Shown: positions 21,891 to 33,083 of the stretch, piece by piece
How the letters are laid out: every line of letters starts with the position of its first letter
Position numbering within the stretch: the first letter of the stretch is position 1
From: Sphagnum magellanicum
Taxonomy: Eukaryota > Streptophyta > Sphagnopsida > Sphagnales > Sphagnaceae
Length of the DNA: 64,000 bases
Reading direction: 5' to 3'
Assembly (NCBI GenBank): GCA_021904315.1
Contig: CM038918.1
Location: 4,107,349 to 4,171,348, forward strand
Notes under the pieces: model-generated
What the model saw: the letters and a program-made list of their open reading frames with translations, nothing else
Told to the model about the DNA's origin: nothing
Database searches by the model: none
Made by a program: the position numbers and the translations under genes

Positions 21891-23469
21891 CTGTAATCTA
21901 CACAACACAAAAGCAACTTCTGCAGCATGAATGAATTATTTAAGTATGACTTATCATAATCACATCATTTTATGCTTGATTTGTGGCACATTTAACAAAC
22001 ATCAGGAAATTACAGCACCAAATCAATGCATGTTGGTGACAGGCTAATGCAAATGCCATGGTAATCATGTCATTGCAGGCTTGATGTGCACCACAGACAT
22101 CTTAAACATCAGCAAATTACAGCACCAAAGCCACACGAGTTGGTGGAAGGCTAATGCAAATCCCAACACAAGTTACAAACCAGCTTCTCATAAGAATTGG
22201 ATTTTTAGGTTTCTTCCTTATCTTGCATTGCAGATTGCAACATCTTCATCAATTTGCCCACTCACATACTGTAACATTTTGAGTTTAATTAACCCACCCA
22301 ACACAATTTATTGCAGCAATTTTTTAATTCTGGACAATTTACACTTCCCTTTGTTAATATCTCTCTTGCAAATAGTTCAGAAATTCTAGAGTCAGAAAAA
22401 ATAGCTTTTGTGAGGCCATTAGCCTGTGGTCTACAACATCCAATATGGGTAATTTGAGCCTTCTTGGAGCAGCAAAGTCTCCTTGGAAGGAAAGGGTTTC
22501 TAGGGCTGGTGGTGAGCTAACTTCTGTGCAGGAAAAGTGCTGTATCAACAAAAGGAAAAGCTTCAAATGCTGCATATTTTTGTTTGTGCAATTATCACAT
22601 TCATTGACTTGTGGATCATGGTTCTCATGATCCACAAAAATTATATTATTTCACAATAATGTTGTCCTAAATACCATTTGCTACATGTAAGAAAAAGGAT
22701 CAATGTGGCCTGCCAACTTAGGAGCAAAACATCATTACATGGGTGGTGTCGGTGGTGATGAAGCCCCCAGGCATGACAACAGTTGACCAATCTTTATTCG
22801 TGTTGATTTTCACACTCTTGAGAGCCTCTTGAGACCTTTTCTTTGTAGGAGAGAGAAATCTAGAATACAAAAAACAAGGACCTTGTGGGGCGAAAGCCAT
22901 TCGTGGCAAAGAGTTTCCATTTTTTCCCCAGATGAAACGTTACTGTAAAACTGGCAATGATTGCTATACTGCCCTTTCCCACTGGTTGGTTGGATGGATA
23001 AACTCCAAAACCCAACTGCAGCAGCATTCCTGCCATTTATGTCATTAGCTTTGCAACATAGTGACCCTTGAAGCCCCACAAAAAACCTACATTTTTTCGG
23101 TTTTTTGGGCCAGATTCTTTCCAGGCTTGGGCCAAGGACACAGGGACCGGATGAGCCACATTCCAAGGACATTCTTTGTGCCTTACGGGTATTCCCATTG
23201 GCAACTATGGGATGGATTTTTTGGGTTACATTTTCTGGGTACTGATTTCTGTAAGATCTCAGTTGGGGTATTGTTCCTCATTGGATTTCAGAATGTCAGT
23301 GAGAATTTGTTTCTTTCATTTATCTTTAGTTTTTTGGTTCAAAAAATGCATTTTGTTGGTTTCTATCTTTTGTTTGTGGGTGTTACCCTGCAAAGTGTCA
23401 GAACTGGGCATTTCCATAACAATGTTTGGTCACTAGTCTTCTGTCAAAGGTGTCTTGAACTGGCCTCTG
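21891..23469. other. Spacer with a small perfect hairpin
   Basis: No supported gene. A 12-bp inverted repeat, 'TTGTGGATCATG' at 22609..22620, has its perfect complement at 22626..22637 with a 5-nt loop. The open frame at 23061..23555 is hydrophobic but has no family pattern, and its end lies in the duplicated kinase 3' flank. Confidence 0.45.
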
Positions 23470-24771
23470 GTCCAAAACTCTTCTGCACAACCTTGATGAG
23501 AAGATGGGTGCTTGATGCTTCTCCAGCCAGATCTGATGGCATGATCTCCTTTTAGATGGAGTTGGTAATGACTAAGAGTGGCTCACAGACACTCTCCAAA
23601 GTCTCTTAAGAAATTGCAATGCATAGGCCACATACCTACTTGAACTCTCTGGCATTGGAGACTTGCTTGAACACCGTACCCAAGTGAAACCACAGGTCCG
23701 TGAAGTTATGTCATTGAGTATGGCCTCCTCTGTAGCTGCTCACAGACTCTGACATTAACCCTGCACCTTCAGCCTTAGTTTGGCATCTCAATTCATCCTA
23801 TTTTCCATGGACCTGCAATTTCAATTCTGCAATTTCTTGTGTTCCCCTTTTCTTGCAGACCACACTCTTTAAGTGTCAAACCTCTCTAAGAACATGCTAT
23901 ATAAAATGAACCTTGGGCCATAGATATTTGAGCAATGTATGACCTCTTCTATATGAAGTGTATTTTGGGGTAAGATAGAAGTCATCAAAAAACAAAAGAA
24001 TGAAGGCGAAGGAGCTAATGCAATTTTATTTTGACTAATGTTGCCTTTTTCAGCTCCCATTATCCAAGCAGGAGCTCCCAAAGTATGGGAATTATCATTG
24101 TCTGATCAAAATTTGCATACACATTTGAATCTGCTTGCCCTGTGGTAGTCGACAATGAAATCGGTTAGATCAGATATATTGGGACAAAATTGTTAAATCA
24201 AAACTGGCATGTGTATACATTTGGATCTGCTTTTGCTATGGTAGTCCACCATGAGATTTGTTTGACCAGACATATTTGGAGAAATTGTGGCGAATACCTT
24301 CCAGAAGCCATTTGCAAAGGACCTTGCCATGATCACAATATAGACACCCATCTCAGATTATTCCATAGATAACAACTACTTTTAAAGCAGGTTCCAAGAA
24401 ACAAACATTTGAGACTTTGTACACAAAATACAGCTGTCCAATACACAGATCGCTAAAGTGGCAGTTGATTTGTTAGCTGATGCTTCTAAACACAGAAAAA
24501 AAAGGAAAAAGACTACCAAAAAAATCACATAATAAATTTTCTACTCAATCTATTGAATGTCACACTACAGCTATACACAGCATGAAAAATTGAAACTATT
24601 GTAACATTCCAGGATTAAACCAATGTTGATCAGGAGTGGACATGGCAATCGTTGTCCAAGCTCATGATCTTGAATCTGGCAACAACCCTTTGGATACTGT
24701 CATCATTCAAGTGCCACCTCTGCAAACTCTTATGTAGCAAACTCAGATAATTCATGAAGATCAGAAGTTTT
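23470..24771 (-). repeat. Duplicated 3' flank of kinase copy 1 (paired with 49279..50480)
   Basis: Read on the minus strand, this interval follows kinase copy 1. It matches, in order, the plus-strand sequence after kinase pseudogene copy 4. Shared blocks include the 'GATCATGAGCTTGGACAA' block, the 'AGAAGCATCAG' block, the 'AAATATGTCTG' block, the 'AACAATTTGTCC' block, the frame 'NIYGPRFILYSMFLERF' against 'NIYGPWFIFYSIFLERS', and a distal block around 23480. It is a segmental duplication extending more than 1 kb past the stop codon. I see no separate gene in it. Confidence 0.8.
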
Positions 24772-26361
24772 TTACATCCTCAACAATTCAATTTTGATTT
24801 CCTTGAGACTCTCACAAATGACTGAGAAACTTGGGCGTTTGTGTGGATCAGGGTCCCAACACTCGTTGATCAAATCAAGTAAATTTGCAGGATACACGTT
24901 GAGAGGCAGCTCAGGCCTTTCATTCCTTGGTGCTGATATCCTATCAATGAAGCCATTCCAAGGACCAGGAAAAGGTTCATCCGCACCAGAGAGAATTTGT
25001 GAGCACACTATTGCGAAGCTATAAACATCAGCTTCTTTTGTGCGATACTGCGGAGGCACCAGACCATCTCCTCTAGGAGAGGCTTCTGGTGCCATCCAAA
25101 ATCTTGTACCACAAACCTTAGATTGTTGTTCAGATTGGGATGTAACAATTGACTTGGCCAAACCAAAGTCACACAACTTCAGTTTTGCATAGCCATCAGC
25201 AGTAAGCAGCTCAGGACTGGTAAATGGTGAAACCAAAATGTTTTGAGGTTTGAGGTCACGGTGCACAACCTTCTTTCCATGCAAGTACTCCATACCAGAA
25301 GCAATTTGTGAAATCATGTCCAGCGCTGCCATAGGAGTAAATGGAAATCCTGTATTGCTTGAAGCATCACGTTGCTTGATGAAATCCTGGAGATTCATCG
25401 GCATGTATTCCATCACAATCGCCCGCTCGTCTGAGTCTCGATGACAACAAATGAACTTCACAACATTTGGATGATTCAAACAGGCCAGAACTCCAACCTC
25501 TTTCTGAAACACACGCTCTTGCGCTTCGGTCCTACAAACGAAGCACTTCTTCGCGCATTCCAGGCCAAACCATGTAAACTTATGGACAGATCCAAAGCTG
25601 CCACTCCCAAGAAGTGCCCCAACTTTGGCTTGAGGATCGGGGTTCCAAAGAAATGGTTGAAGACTTCCATCCTGCGTTTTGGCATCATACATGACCATCC
25701 TATTCAGGAGATAATCTGAAAGGAGACGGTCTTGTGTGGCTTCCCGACCCTCCGATCTCCTCAACAGCTCTGATCTTAAGATCCATTGATCTGTATGGGC
25801 TGCACGCATCAAGTCGAGATCCCAGGGTAAATATTCCGGATTTCCCTGGGCATTGTATGCACTGGCATAGTCGGCAGACATAGTCCACATGCACAAATCG
25901 AGGTCCAAGAGTATTGACCTAAAATCCTCTTGCAGGTCTAGAAGCATGATGACAGAGTTAAGCCATGGCTTTTCACGATAACAAGATAAAAGACGGCTGG
26001 CATCCGTTACAACACGGTAATACTCTTTCAAAATGAGCTCGTTCGGACCAATGCCAATGAACCGAAGCAATGACCTGACCATCGCAGCAGACCGGCTGAG
26101 TTGCTCTACCAAGACATGGCACATTCCCCGGGATGACTGAGTCAAGCTCGAAAGATTCATAATATAAAGCACGATAAAATCGAGGTCCGGCATCTTGCCC
26201 CTCGACAACGACGCGACGACACAGATCGACACGACGCCGAGGAAAGTCCACGCGGTGGCCGCGCCGCCGTGGGCCATCAAGAACTGTCTCCAGGAATGTC
26301 TCAGCTGTTGTTTCTCCTCTTCATCAACTACCAGCAATGCATGCTTCAGATAGTCCTCCAT
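24772..26361 (-). CDS. Kinase copy 1: helical N-domain plus protein kinase (MLKL-like architecture), intronless
   Basis: Single exon, 529 residues from ATG 26361. The kinase domain (about 245-525) is complete: glycine loop G252-x-G254-x-x-G257, 'CAKKCF' Lys, 'HRDLKPQN' (367-374), 'DFG' (398-400) and 'APE' (424-426). I infer an active Ser/Thr or dual-specificity kinase. Residues about 80-165 are predicted helical and include 'EYYRVVTDASRLLSCYRE' and 'EDFRSILLDLDLC'. This resembles the MCAfunc/HeLo-type bundle of plant MLKL-like proteins; that match is inference by pattern. Residues 35-52 form a strongly hydrophobic stretch ('TAWTFLGVVSICVVASL') absent from the other copies, perhaps a membrane segment. 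The linker between the two domains is shorter than in copy 2. Its closest relatives here are at 37672, 45789 and 48498. Confidence 0.88.
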   Translation of the reverse strand: MEDYLKHALLVVDEEEKQQLRHSWRQFLMAHGGAATAWTFLGVVSICVVASLSRGKMPDLDFIVLYIMNLSSLTQSSRGMCHVLVEQLSRSAAMVRSLLRFIGIGPNELILKEYYRVVTDASRLLSCYREKPWLNSVIMLLDLQEDFRSILLDLDLCMWTMSADYASAYNAQGNPEYLPWDLDLMRAAHTDQWILRSELLRRSEGREATQDRLLSDYLLNRMVMYDAKTQDGSLQPFLWNPDPQAKVGALLGSGSFGSVHKFTWFGLECAKKCFVCRTEAQERVFQKEVGVLACLNHPNVVKFICCHRDSDERAIVMEYMPMNLQDFIKQRDASSNTGFPFTPMAALDMISQIASGMEYLHGKKVVHRDLKPQNILVSPFTSPELLTADGYAKLKLCDFGLAKSIVTSQSEQQSKVCGTRFWMAPEASPRGDGLVPPQYRTKEADVYSFAIVCSQILSGADEPFPGPWNGFIDRISAPRNERPELPLNVYPANLLDLINECWDPDPHKRPSFSVICESLKEIKIELLRM

Positions 26362-26942
26362 CTTTTCGCTTGGACTTAAATTATTCTACGATGTACTACG
26401 GTTTTATCATCGGTCTCTTGTGTGTTTGTGAGCACGTACGCCATAGCCAAATGAGTGAGAAAGAAAGCCAAAAAGAGGAGGAGTAGGAGCAGCGCAACTA
26501 CAGATGAGCAACAAGGTCAACTAATGGGCTGATTGGACGGGAATTAATAGCCTACTGACCATTGATATAATTCCGGTCCGATTATCATCGGAACTGGTTT
26601 ATATAGACTAGGTATAAGGGTTTTTTCGTCATTAAGACAATTACAGCATATGGTCACCTGCTCGACAATTATGCAAGAGAATGACCATTTTTGACAACAA
26701 TGCTCCAGAATATTGAAAATTCAGGTGGTTTTTTTTCATCGTTCTTTGGCGACGGCCACGACAGCAGTAGGAGCAGTGATGTCTGCGGCTTCTCCTTCTT
26801 GTTGGAATCTTCTTGACACTTTACATTCTTCCTACTACGAACGTCATCGATACTGGGAATGTGGGAGCGGATGGGTTTCTTCAGGAACGTGTCATTCCTG
26901 CAGAAGAGCAAGAGATCACTACCGCGAAGCCAAGCGGTCTGA
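26362..26942. promoter_or_regulatory. Divergent promoter between kinase copy 1 and a plus-strand gene
   Basis: This interval separates the minus-strand kinase start (26361) from plus-strand exons beginning near 26943. At 26598..26605 the minus strand reads TATATAAA, a good TATA box for the kinase, about 240 bp upstream of its ATG. On the plus strand the same site reads TTTATATA. Short plus-strand frames near 26720-26880 ('SSFFGDGHDSSRSS') look Ser-rich but end in a stop. Confidence 0.45.
26598..26605 (-). promoter_or_regulatory. TATA box candidate for kinase copy 1
   Basis: TATATAAA on the minus strand, about 237 bp before the kinase ATG. It is the only TATA-like match noticed in this divergent spacer. 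Confidence 0.4.
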
Positions 26943-28725
26943 GAAGCGGCACCTCAGATCGGCTCCGCCTTCTCTCAAAGTATTGGTGAAGACTGGCCTT
27001 CGTTCTATTTCGGCAACAAGAAACAGAAACTCGAGAAGAAATGGCGCAAGGTATGTATCTCAATATTCTTGCTCGTTTTCCTCCCTTCCCCCTGACTCCC
27101 CCTCTTCTCTCACTCTCTCTGTGGCTCTCCCTTTTATCTGTGTCAATGTCTGTTTTCTGGCAGTGGTGATTGAAAAGGAATTTTCTTCAGGAGTGGTAAT
27201 TGCTTGTAGAAAACTCCTTTAGCAAAGGCAAGGAGCTTCCGGCCAAATTGTGATTTTTTTTAGGGTTTTGGTTGCTGTGGAAGTTCCGGGAGTTGTCCTC
27301 AGGTATGCTCCAGTCCAGATTGTAGTGTAAGTGTTCTTCACACCTAAAGAGGTCTGCATTTTTTGAGCTTTTGGAATCCTTATTCATGATGAAAATAATC
27401 GAAAGCCACGATGATGTCCAAGGAGATCTTGTCTTCTTAGAGGCCACATCTGTGGTGCGAAGAAAGTACAGTTTGCAAGTACCTAGTGGTGTTGTGTGGC
27501 CCTGTTTTTCACATGATATGAGGTGTCTTCTGTGATCCTTTGGATGTTTTAGGAGATAGGGTTCTTGTGAACAGTGGTGATTGTGAAACATGGAAATGAC
27601 TTTCTGTTTCCTCTATTGCAAGAGGTGGCCTTTAGAAGGGTTTAATGTTGTGCTTTCTATGCAAAATATCAAATAAACATAAGACTAAGTGACACATTTG
27701 AGCTTAGGTGAGAACATCTCCACCAAGGACCTACAATCACATTTGTTTTGTTGTGACGTCCCGACATTTTGTAGGTATATTTTCTAGTAGTATGCTTAAA
27801 GGATTTGTTCATGTTACAGTAAACCCCAACCACAACTCTCTATAGCTTTAGGCGAAGATGCTTGCTTGTTCATGGACAAGCTAAAACAAAGTGAAGCTTA
27901 CATTCACATGTTTTTTGCATCTTGAGTCAAAAGAATTTTGATTTTCTTTATTAGATATGTCTTAAGTGCTTCATGAATGAGTCTTTCCATGGCTTCCAGA
28001 AATGCAGCAAAAACCAAGAAAGCAGATTGTTGTATATTTGTTTGCTGAAAGTATGAATAGGTGATTGTATACTTATATCTACCTACACCTAGCATCAGGA
28101 GCTGCAGTCAGTGGGGAATGATGACAACTAGTCACTGTCATTTATGATGAAGGTGATGGTTAATACTTTGTCAGTGACACTCACAGAATTATGACTGCAC
28201 TCACTCTTGTCATATTCTTTTTGGTTTAACTGGCTGATACAACTATTACCTTCAAAGTGCTATTGGGGAGTTACCTCTGCAATCTCTTGCATCAGGAACA
28301 ATCTTAGTGTTTCCCATTTATGGTTGTGACTGGGCTTGCAATTCCTGCTGTCTTGTAACTTAGTTTAAACACTTGAGTAGCTGAGCTTATCAAGAAAGTT
28401 GTTGTTTTGCTGCATGTTTTTGGACTAAATCAGTATGAAGTGATAATTGCAGACGCAGAAACAGGCCTTGGAGGGTGGATTGGTGACTGTGGAGGATATG
28501 GAGCTGATGGCTGCCAGTGAGGAAAGTAAGCTCCTTTGATTTTCCACTATCATCTTAGCTTATGTATATTTGACTCTGTTTTATTGTCTCATTCACTTTT
28601 TTGTGTTCTATGTTTCTTAGATGGAAATGGCCAAAGTCCATTACAACCAATAAACACAAGGTCTTCACGGAGCTTTAACATGAAGAAACACACCAAGCTG
28701 AGACTCAAAAGCTCATCTATCAGAG
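26943..28725 (+). CDS. Exons of an unidentified gene (partial)
   Basis: Three exons with good splice sites keep one open frame: 26943..27050 (donor AAG|GTATGT), 28453..28525 (CAG acceptor; donor AAA|GTAAGC) and 28621..28725 (TAG acceptor; donor GAG|GTACT). Together they read 'FYFGNKKQKLEKKWRK', 'TQKQALEGGLVTVEDMEL', 'MAASEENGNGQSPLQPIN' and 'KKHTKLRLKSSSIRG': a basic then acidic, hydrophilic protein piece. The frame is closed by a TGA just upstream of 26943 and has no ATG, so the true start is unclear. A tempting ATG at 27041 is in the wrong phase for exon 2. I do not recognise the family. The gene may be real or decaying. Confidence 0.45.
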
Positions 28726-30487
28726 GTACTAGCATTCCCTTAATCCAATTTAGGATGTAGGATTGAATTTTATGTTACATTCAACAGCTAGGGCTGAAGT
28801 TAGGGCTCAATTATTTTTGCCAGTATAGCTTGCTGGTGGCTTGGGATATATCAGAATGCAAGAAGATACAATGAATTCAAAGCCATGTGAATGATTATAG
28901 ACTTGATGCCATTTTGCAGGAACACAAGCCAATGAAGCAATGTATACCCAACCAATGGAATCAGAGGGCGATAATGCAATGGTGCAATGTTTATATGTGC
29001 ATGCTTCCTTTGACCAGGATTCAATCCACACATAATGAGCAATGCAAATCAAACATGTCTCATGGGTTCCAATTACAGTTAAGTCCAACTCCGTGCAAAT
29101 TTTAATCAATGTTGGTCTGTGTAGTGATGCCCAATCACAGCTTGATGAAGGGAGAGACTGCAGGTTTTATTTTTGAGCAATTCAAAATTGCTAAAGGAAA
29201 CAACCAATCTGTTCTTGGCTGGTGGGCACTTGCGATAGAGTATTTTTCCACTTGTTCCAACAGGATATGAATGACTATAGTCCTCAATGTACCACACTGT
29301 AGAGGAGCACCATAGGGTGTTTTACACATGCGGGCATAAAAGTTAGGTGTATTCTGTTGGAGGTGTTTTCAGAAGACACTTTTTGCAGAAGGTACTGATG
29401 GGTGTAAAGGTACTGCGAAGAGAGTTTTGGCAAAACGGTATCAACTCTCATGTACCCTTGTCCTTTAGCTTTGGGGGTTTTTCAGAATGATGTTTGTGGA
29501 CATGCAACAAAAAGACCATTCATTGCTGTGAATGCAGGGGTAGAGGGAATGAGACAATGGTAGGCTGGCAAACTATGGACACAGGTGAAAGCTGGCTTGA
29601 TGATCTAAATTGGATGTCTGTCGTGGGCCAGCATGCATTGCACGAGGTATTGTCTCCATCCATTATTCTTATATGTCAGATTCAAGAAAAATGTTTTGTT
29701 TACGCTTACTAGTGGCCACATCCGACATGACTCAATTGGTAACACATAATCTTCAAGCATGTGAATCTCATTGTAGAGTTGGTTCCCTCTTCAAACCTGA
29801 TTCCACGGTTATTTGTTTTTCATAGTAATATTATAAGGCTGCATGATTTGCATTGTTAGGTCATGCAGGAAAGGCATGGGAAGGTATTGTGGACAGATAG
29901 CTAGAATTTAGGGGAAATTTGGGTGACAGGCAGGGACAGGTTCATTGGCACATAGCTTGGATGGATTTCTACTTCCAGCGGAAGAAATTGTGGCAGAGGT
30001 TTGTATCTGGAGTTTCCTCATGAATATGTTGTCAATTCTGCCAAGTAGGTTCAATTTGGATGAAAATCTAAGTTAAGCATGTGTGCATGAAATTGTTTAA
30101 AACAAAAGTGTTACTGACTGAAGAATTGATATTAACAACAGACAGGGGTGCAGGGAAGGGCAGTGGTTCTGGTGAACCTTGATGCAGCTGGTTTATTGTT
30201 GGTCACAAATTTCCACTTGTTTTTTGTGGTTAGCTTTATCTGCCTTTGGACTATGTTATTGTTTGACTTATGACTCAATCATTCCTTCTAACCTGGATCA
30301 AACTTCAATACTTTGTGGGATTCTTTTTGCCAGCGTCATTGCCTTGGAGATAATGATGTGCTCTGTTTTTAGAATCAGTAACTGTAGATCTCTCTTTTAA
30401 ATTCTCTGTAAGCAGGTCATAGGCATAAAGCTCCTTCATCTCTTGCTTTGGCCAGGGTTACTTATATTATGTTCTGCATTTTGCAAG
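28726..30487. other. Intron-like or intergenic DNA, no clear gene
   Basis: AT-rich plus-strand sequence between the unidentified gene's exons and a GRAM-like exon. It may be introns of one gene. Around 29728-29810 there is a weak tRNA-like pattern (see rejected items). Other frames lack support. Confidence 0.35.
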
Positions 30488-30558
30488 GGGAGGGTGCAAA
30501 ACAGCTTGTACCGTTGGGGACAATACCCCTGGCTAGCATTGAAAAAATCACCAAACTG
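30488..30558 (+). other. Exon resembling part of a GRAM domain (myotubularin-like)
   Basis: Between an AG at 30486-30487 and a donor CTG|GTAAGC at 30558 the frame reads 'EGAKQLVPLGTIPLASIEKI'. This resembles the GRAM/PH-like segment of plant myotubularin phosphatases ('VPLGTIPLATIEK' type), which bind and dephosphorylate phosphoinositides. No phosphatase C-x5-R loop was found nearby, so it may be a lone exon of a decayed or very long-intron gene, possibly continuous with the exons at 26943-28725. Confidence 0.4.
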
Positions 30559-31600
30559 GTAAGCAGGAGGAACTACAAGTTCTGGTTGTCTTCAAAGTCA
30601 CTAATGCTTTCTAATTTTTTCAAAAACTTCTTATGAACAAAACAAGTTGAAGGATGGAAGTCCTCCTCTTTAGTAGAGATGTTTCAGGTCTAACTATTGT
30701 GATGGTCAACAAATTTTATCATTGAGGTACTGTATTGGGGTGGAAACAGCATCTAGGGTGATCACCACCTGCATCTCGTCTTACAGAGGCAGCACCCTTA
30801 CATCCTGTTCGTCGCTTGCTTCATATAATTGGTGGGGATTCTTCTTATCTTATTCTACAGATAAGAATGTAAAGCAATGTGGTGTGGCTTGTTTTGGCTA
30901 TTTTCTGAAAGTCAGAAGTAGCTGTTCATGACACATTAGCTAAGAGTAATATAATGTTACATTCTGTCAATGTTTCGCCCATGATTGAAGTTGGTTTTAC
31001 TTCGTTCAATTTTGGGACATTGAATTGTGCACATTCCCTCAACTTTCCATATTGAGGTTTGTATGACTGAGATATCACTGTGTCTATTTGTAAAAAATGT
31101 GCTTGTCTGGGCTATGGGCCTAAAGTATTGTATGGAATCCTCTCCTAATACACACTTACAGAGGAATAATGTGACATTTGTTGTGTTCACTAAAAGTGGT
31201 CACCTAGGAAGGTCCACCATCAAAGCTAATTTTACAATGTAACTGGTAAGACTAAGATCATTGAGAGACCCAATCCAGGAGGCAAGTTATACCAGAATGC
31301 CCTGTGACATAAAACCCCTGCCCCTTGTCATCATTGTTATGTGTCTTTGTCATCTTGATGAATGTTTGAGTGAGGATACTATTGACACTTTAGCTATGTT
31401 TCTTGATGGTAGCTTTTGTAATGACTGAATCTTTCTGTTACCATCCAGAAATGCAACAGAAACTCAAGATGCAGATCATTGTATAACCACATGCCTGAAG
31501 CTTTGAACAGGTCTTCTTGTTGTTTGACTTTCTTTTGATCCTGCTGTTGCATGTTATTCACAAGGAATTAAAGAACTTAATGTCAATGTCTTGAATACAG

Positions 31601-31698
31601 GTGGAGTCATTCATAGAGGTGAGAGCAACTGTTCACCCCAGGATAGTGGCTGTGGATGAAGCCAAAACTTATGGCGCTTACCATGTTGTACTTGACAG
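31601..31698 (+). other. Exon-like segment of unknown family
   Basis: It is bounded by a CAG acceptor (31598-31600) and a GACAG|GTTTTT donor. The frame reads 'VESFIEVRATVHPRIVAVDE' followed by 'AKTYGAYHVVLDR'. The composition is protein-like and both splice signals are good, but I do not recognise the family. It could belong with the exons at 26943-28725 and 30488-30558. Confidence 0.35.
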
Positions 31699-32118
31699 GT
31701 TTTTCTACTGTCTCTTTTGCTAATGGCTGACCCACATATGTGTGCATTTTCAATTCCATGCCATTTGTCCTCTATAATTGTCAGTGAATGTTGCAGTGTT
31801 GAGAGTAGTATTTCCTGTCTATTCTCTTTGCAGGAAAAATGATTGTGAAATGGTGGTTGCATATATGTAGTTCAATGGGCAAGGAACGGGCAGTCTAGAC
31901 TTAGTGGGCATGTCCAGAGTTCCATTAAGTTATTGTGTTCACTGATCAAATATGAGCAGTAAGTCCAGATTCAATCTTGCAAAGAACAGGCAGTTGAATG
32001 GAGGATGAATGCTCAAAAGGGGGATGTACAATGCAGGACAATGAAGAAAGACAGGAAGTACTTTGTTGACAACTTGACATGCTTTGTGACCTGAGTGAGA
32101 AACAGTGGGGGAGTTGAC

Positions 32119-32412
32119 AGTATCTGGTCCTTTGCAATCAGCAAAGAGTTGCCACCAACCCAGCCCAGTTATTTGCCACCCAAACCACCTCCATTAGAGA
32201 TCCCCAGCATGGATTCCTCCCTCCATGGATCATCCCTCAGCTCTATCAGCTTTAATCAGAAGTATAATGAGTATTATGATGGTTATGCACCTGCCACTCC
32301 CAACATTGATGGGATTGGATCATCCTGCAGCTCATTCACATCACAATCAAGCTTTGAGATCCATGCAAGTGGTGATGAATTTTTGGCACCAACGGTTACC
32401 AATCTTCAATAG
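32119..32412 (+). other. Ser/Pro-rich open segment
   Basis: A plus-strand frame reads 'LPPTQPSYLPPKPPPLEI', 'SMDSSLHGSSLSSISF', and ends 'FEIHASGDEFLAPTVTNLQ' before a TAG. Just after the stop another frame continues 'NASFKFAPVEVNTVQRPIV', suggesting a frameshift or an intron. It looks like low-complexity protein sequence of a larger gene; the family is unknown. Confidence 0.35.
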
Positions 32413-32543
32413 GTTCAAATGCTAGCTTTAAGTTTGCACCTGTTGAGGTCAACACTGTGCAGAGGCCAATAGTTGGGCTGTTGTCATATCAACAAACTTT
32501 GGAAAGTTCAGACAAGCATTGCATTGGTCAATCCCCCAACTGT

Positions 32544-32597
32544 GATCCTGGTATGTTTACATCTAGTCATGATCCTGGTATGTTTACATCTAGTCAA
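32544..32597. repeat. 27-bp tandem duplication
   Basis: Two adjacent 27-bp copies, 32544..32570 and 32571..32597, start GATCCTGGTATGTTTACATC and differ only at the last base. This is a recent duplication. Confidence 0.93.
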
Positions 32598-33083
32598 GCT
32601 TTTTGAAAAGATTAGTCGTTTTTTATGCTTGTGAAGAATTCTGCAGATTTTATGTCCTATCTCTCTCTTATTATTTGTTAAGACACTTGCAGTTTTCTCA
32701 CTGCTTATCCCTGTTCTATATCATAATCTATACCTTTGACCAAACCTCCTGAATGTTTTTCTCTAGTTGGCACATAGTCATTTTTGGTCCTATAGATTCT
32801 GTTATTTGTTGGTATTTGGAAGAACTTGTGGAAGAATCACTGTACCAGCTTCCTGGTTTTGGGTTGAATGCATCACTTAAGGCAGGTAGCTTAACTGTGG
32901 TAGTCTTTGTTCTTATGACACTATAGTAGTATTTAACAGAGTTCCACATAGAAAGTGAGTTGACATATTATCTGTATCAGTGGAAATTTTCTGACATTTG
33001 GGAAGTAAATAGTCTAGAAGAGAAGGTGACCAGCATATAGACATGTAATGCTGTAGTAAACTACTGGGTCTACAAGTCCTTCG

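Noticed and set aside
23061-23555. Hydrophobic plus-strand open frame as a membrane protein
   Set aside because: No conserved motif. Its end lies in the duplicated kinase flank, read on the opposite strand from the kinase.
27041-27050. ATGGCGCAAG as the start of the plus-strand gene
   Set aside because: That frame reads into a TGA in the next exon; the other frame (KQKLEKKWRK) stays open through two splice junctions.
29720-29812. Second tRNA-like SINE or tRNA gene
   Set aside because: An A-box-like TGACTCAATTGGTA is present, but the B box is poor and there is no clear body or tail.
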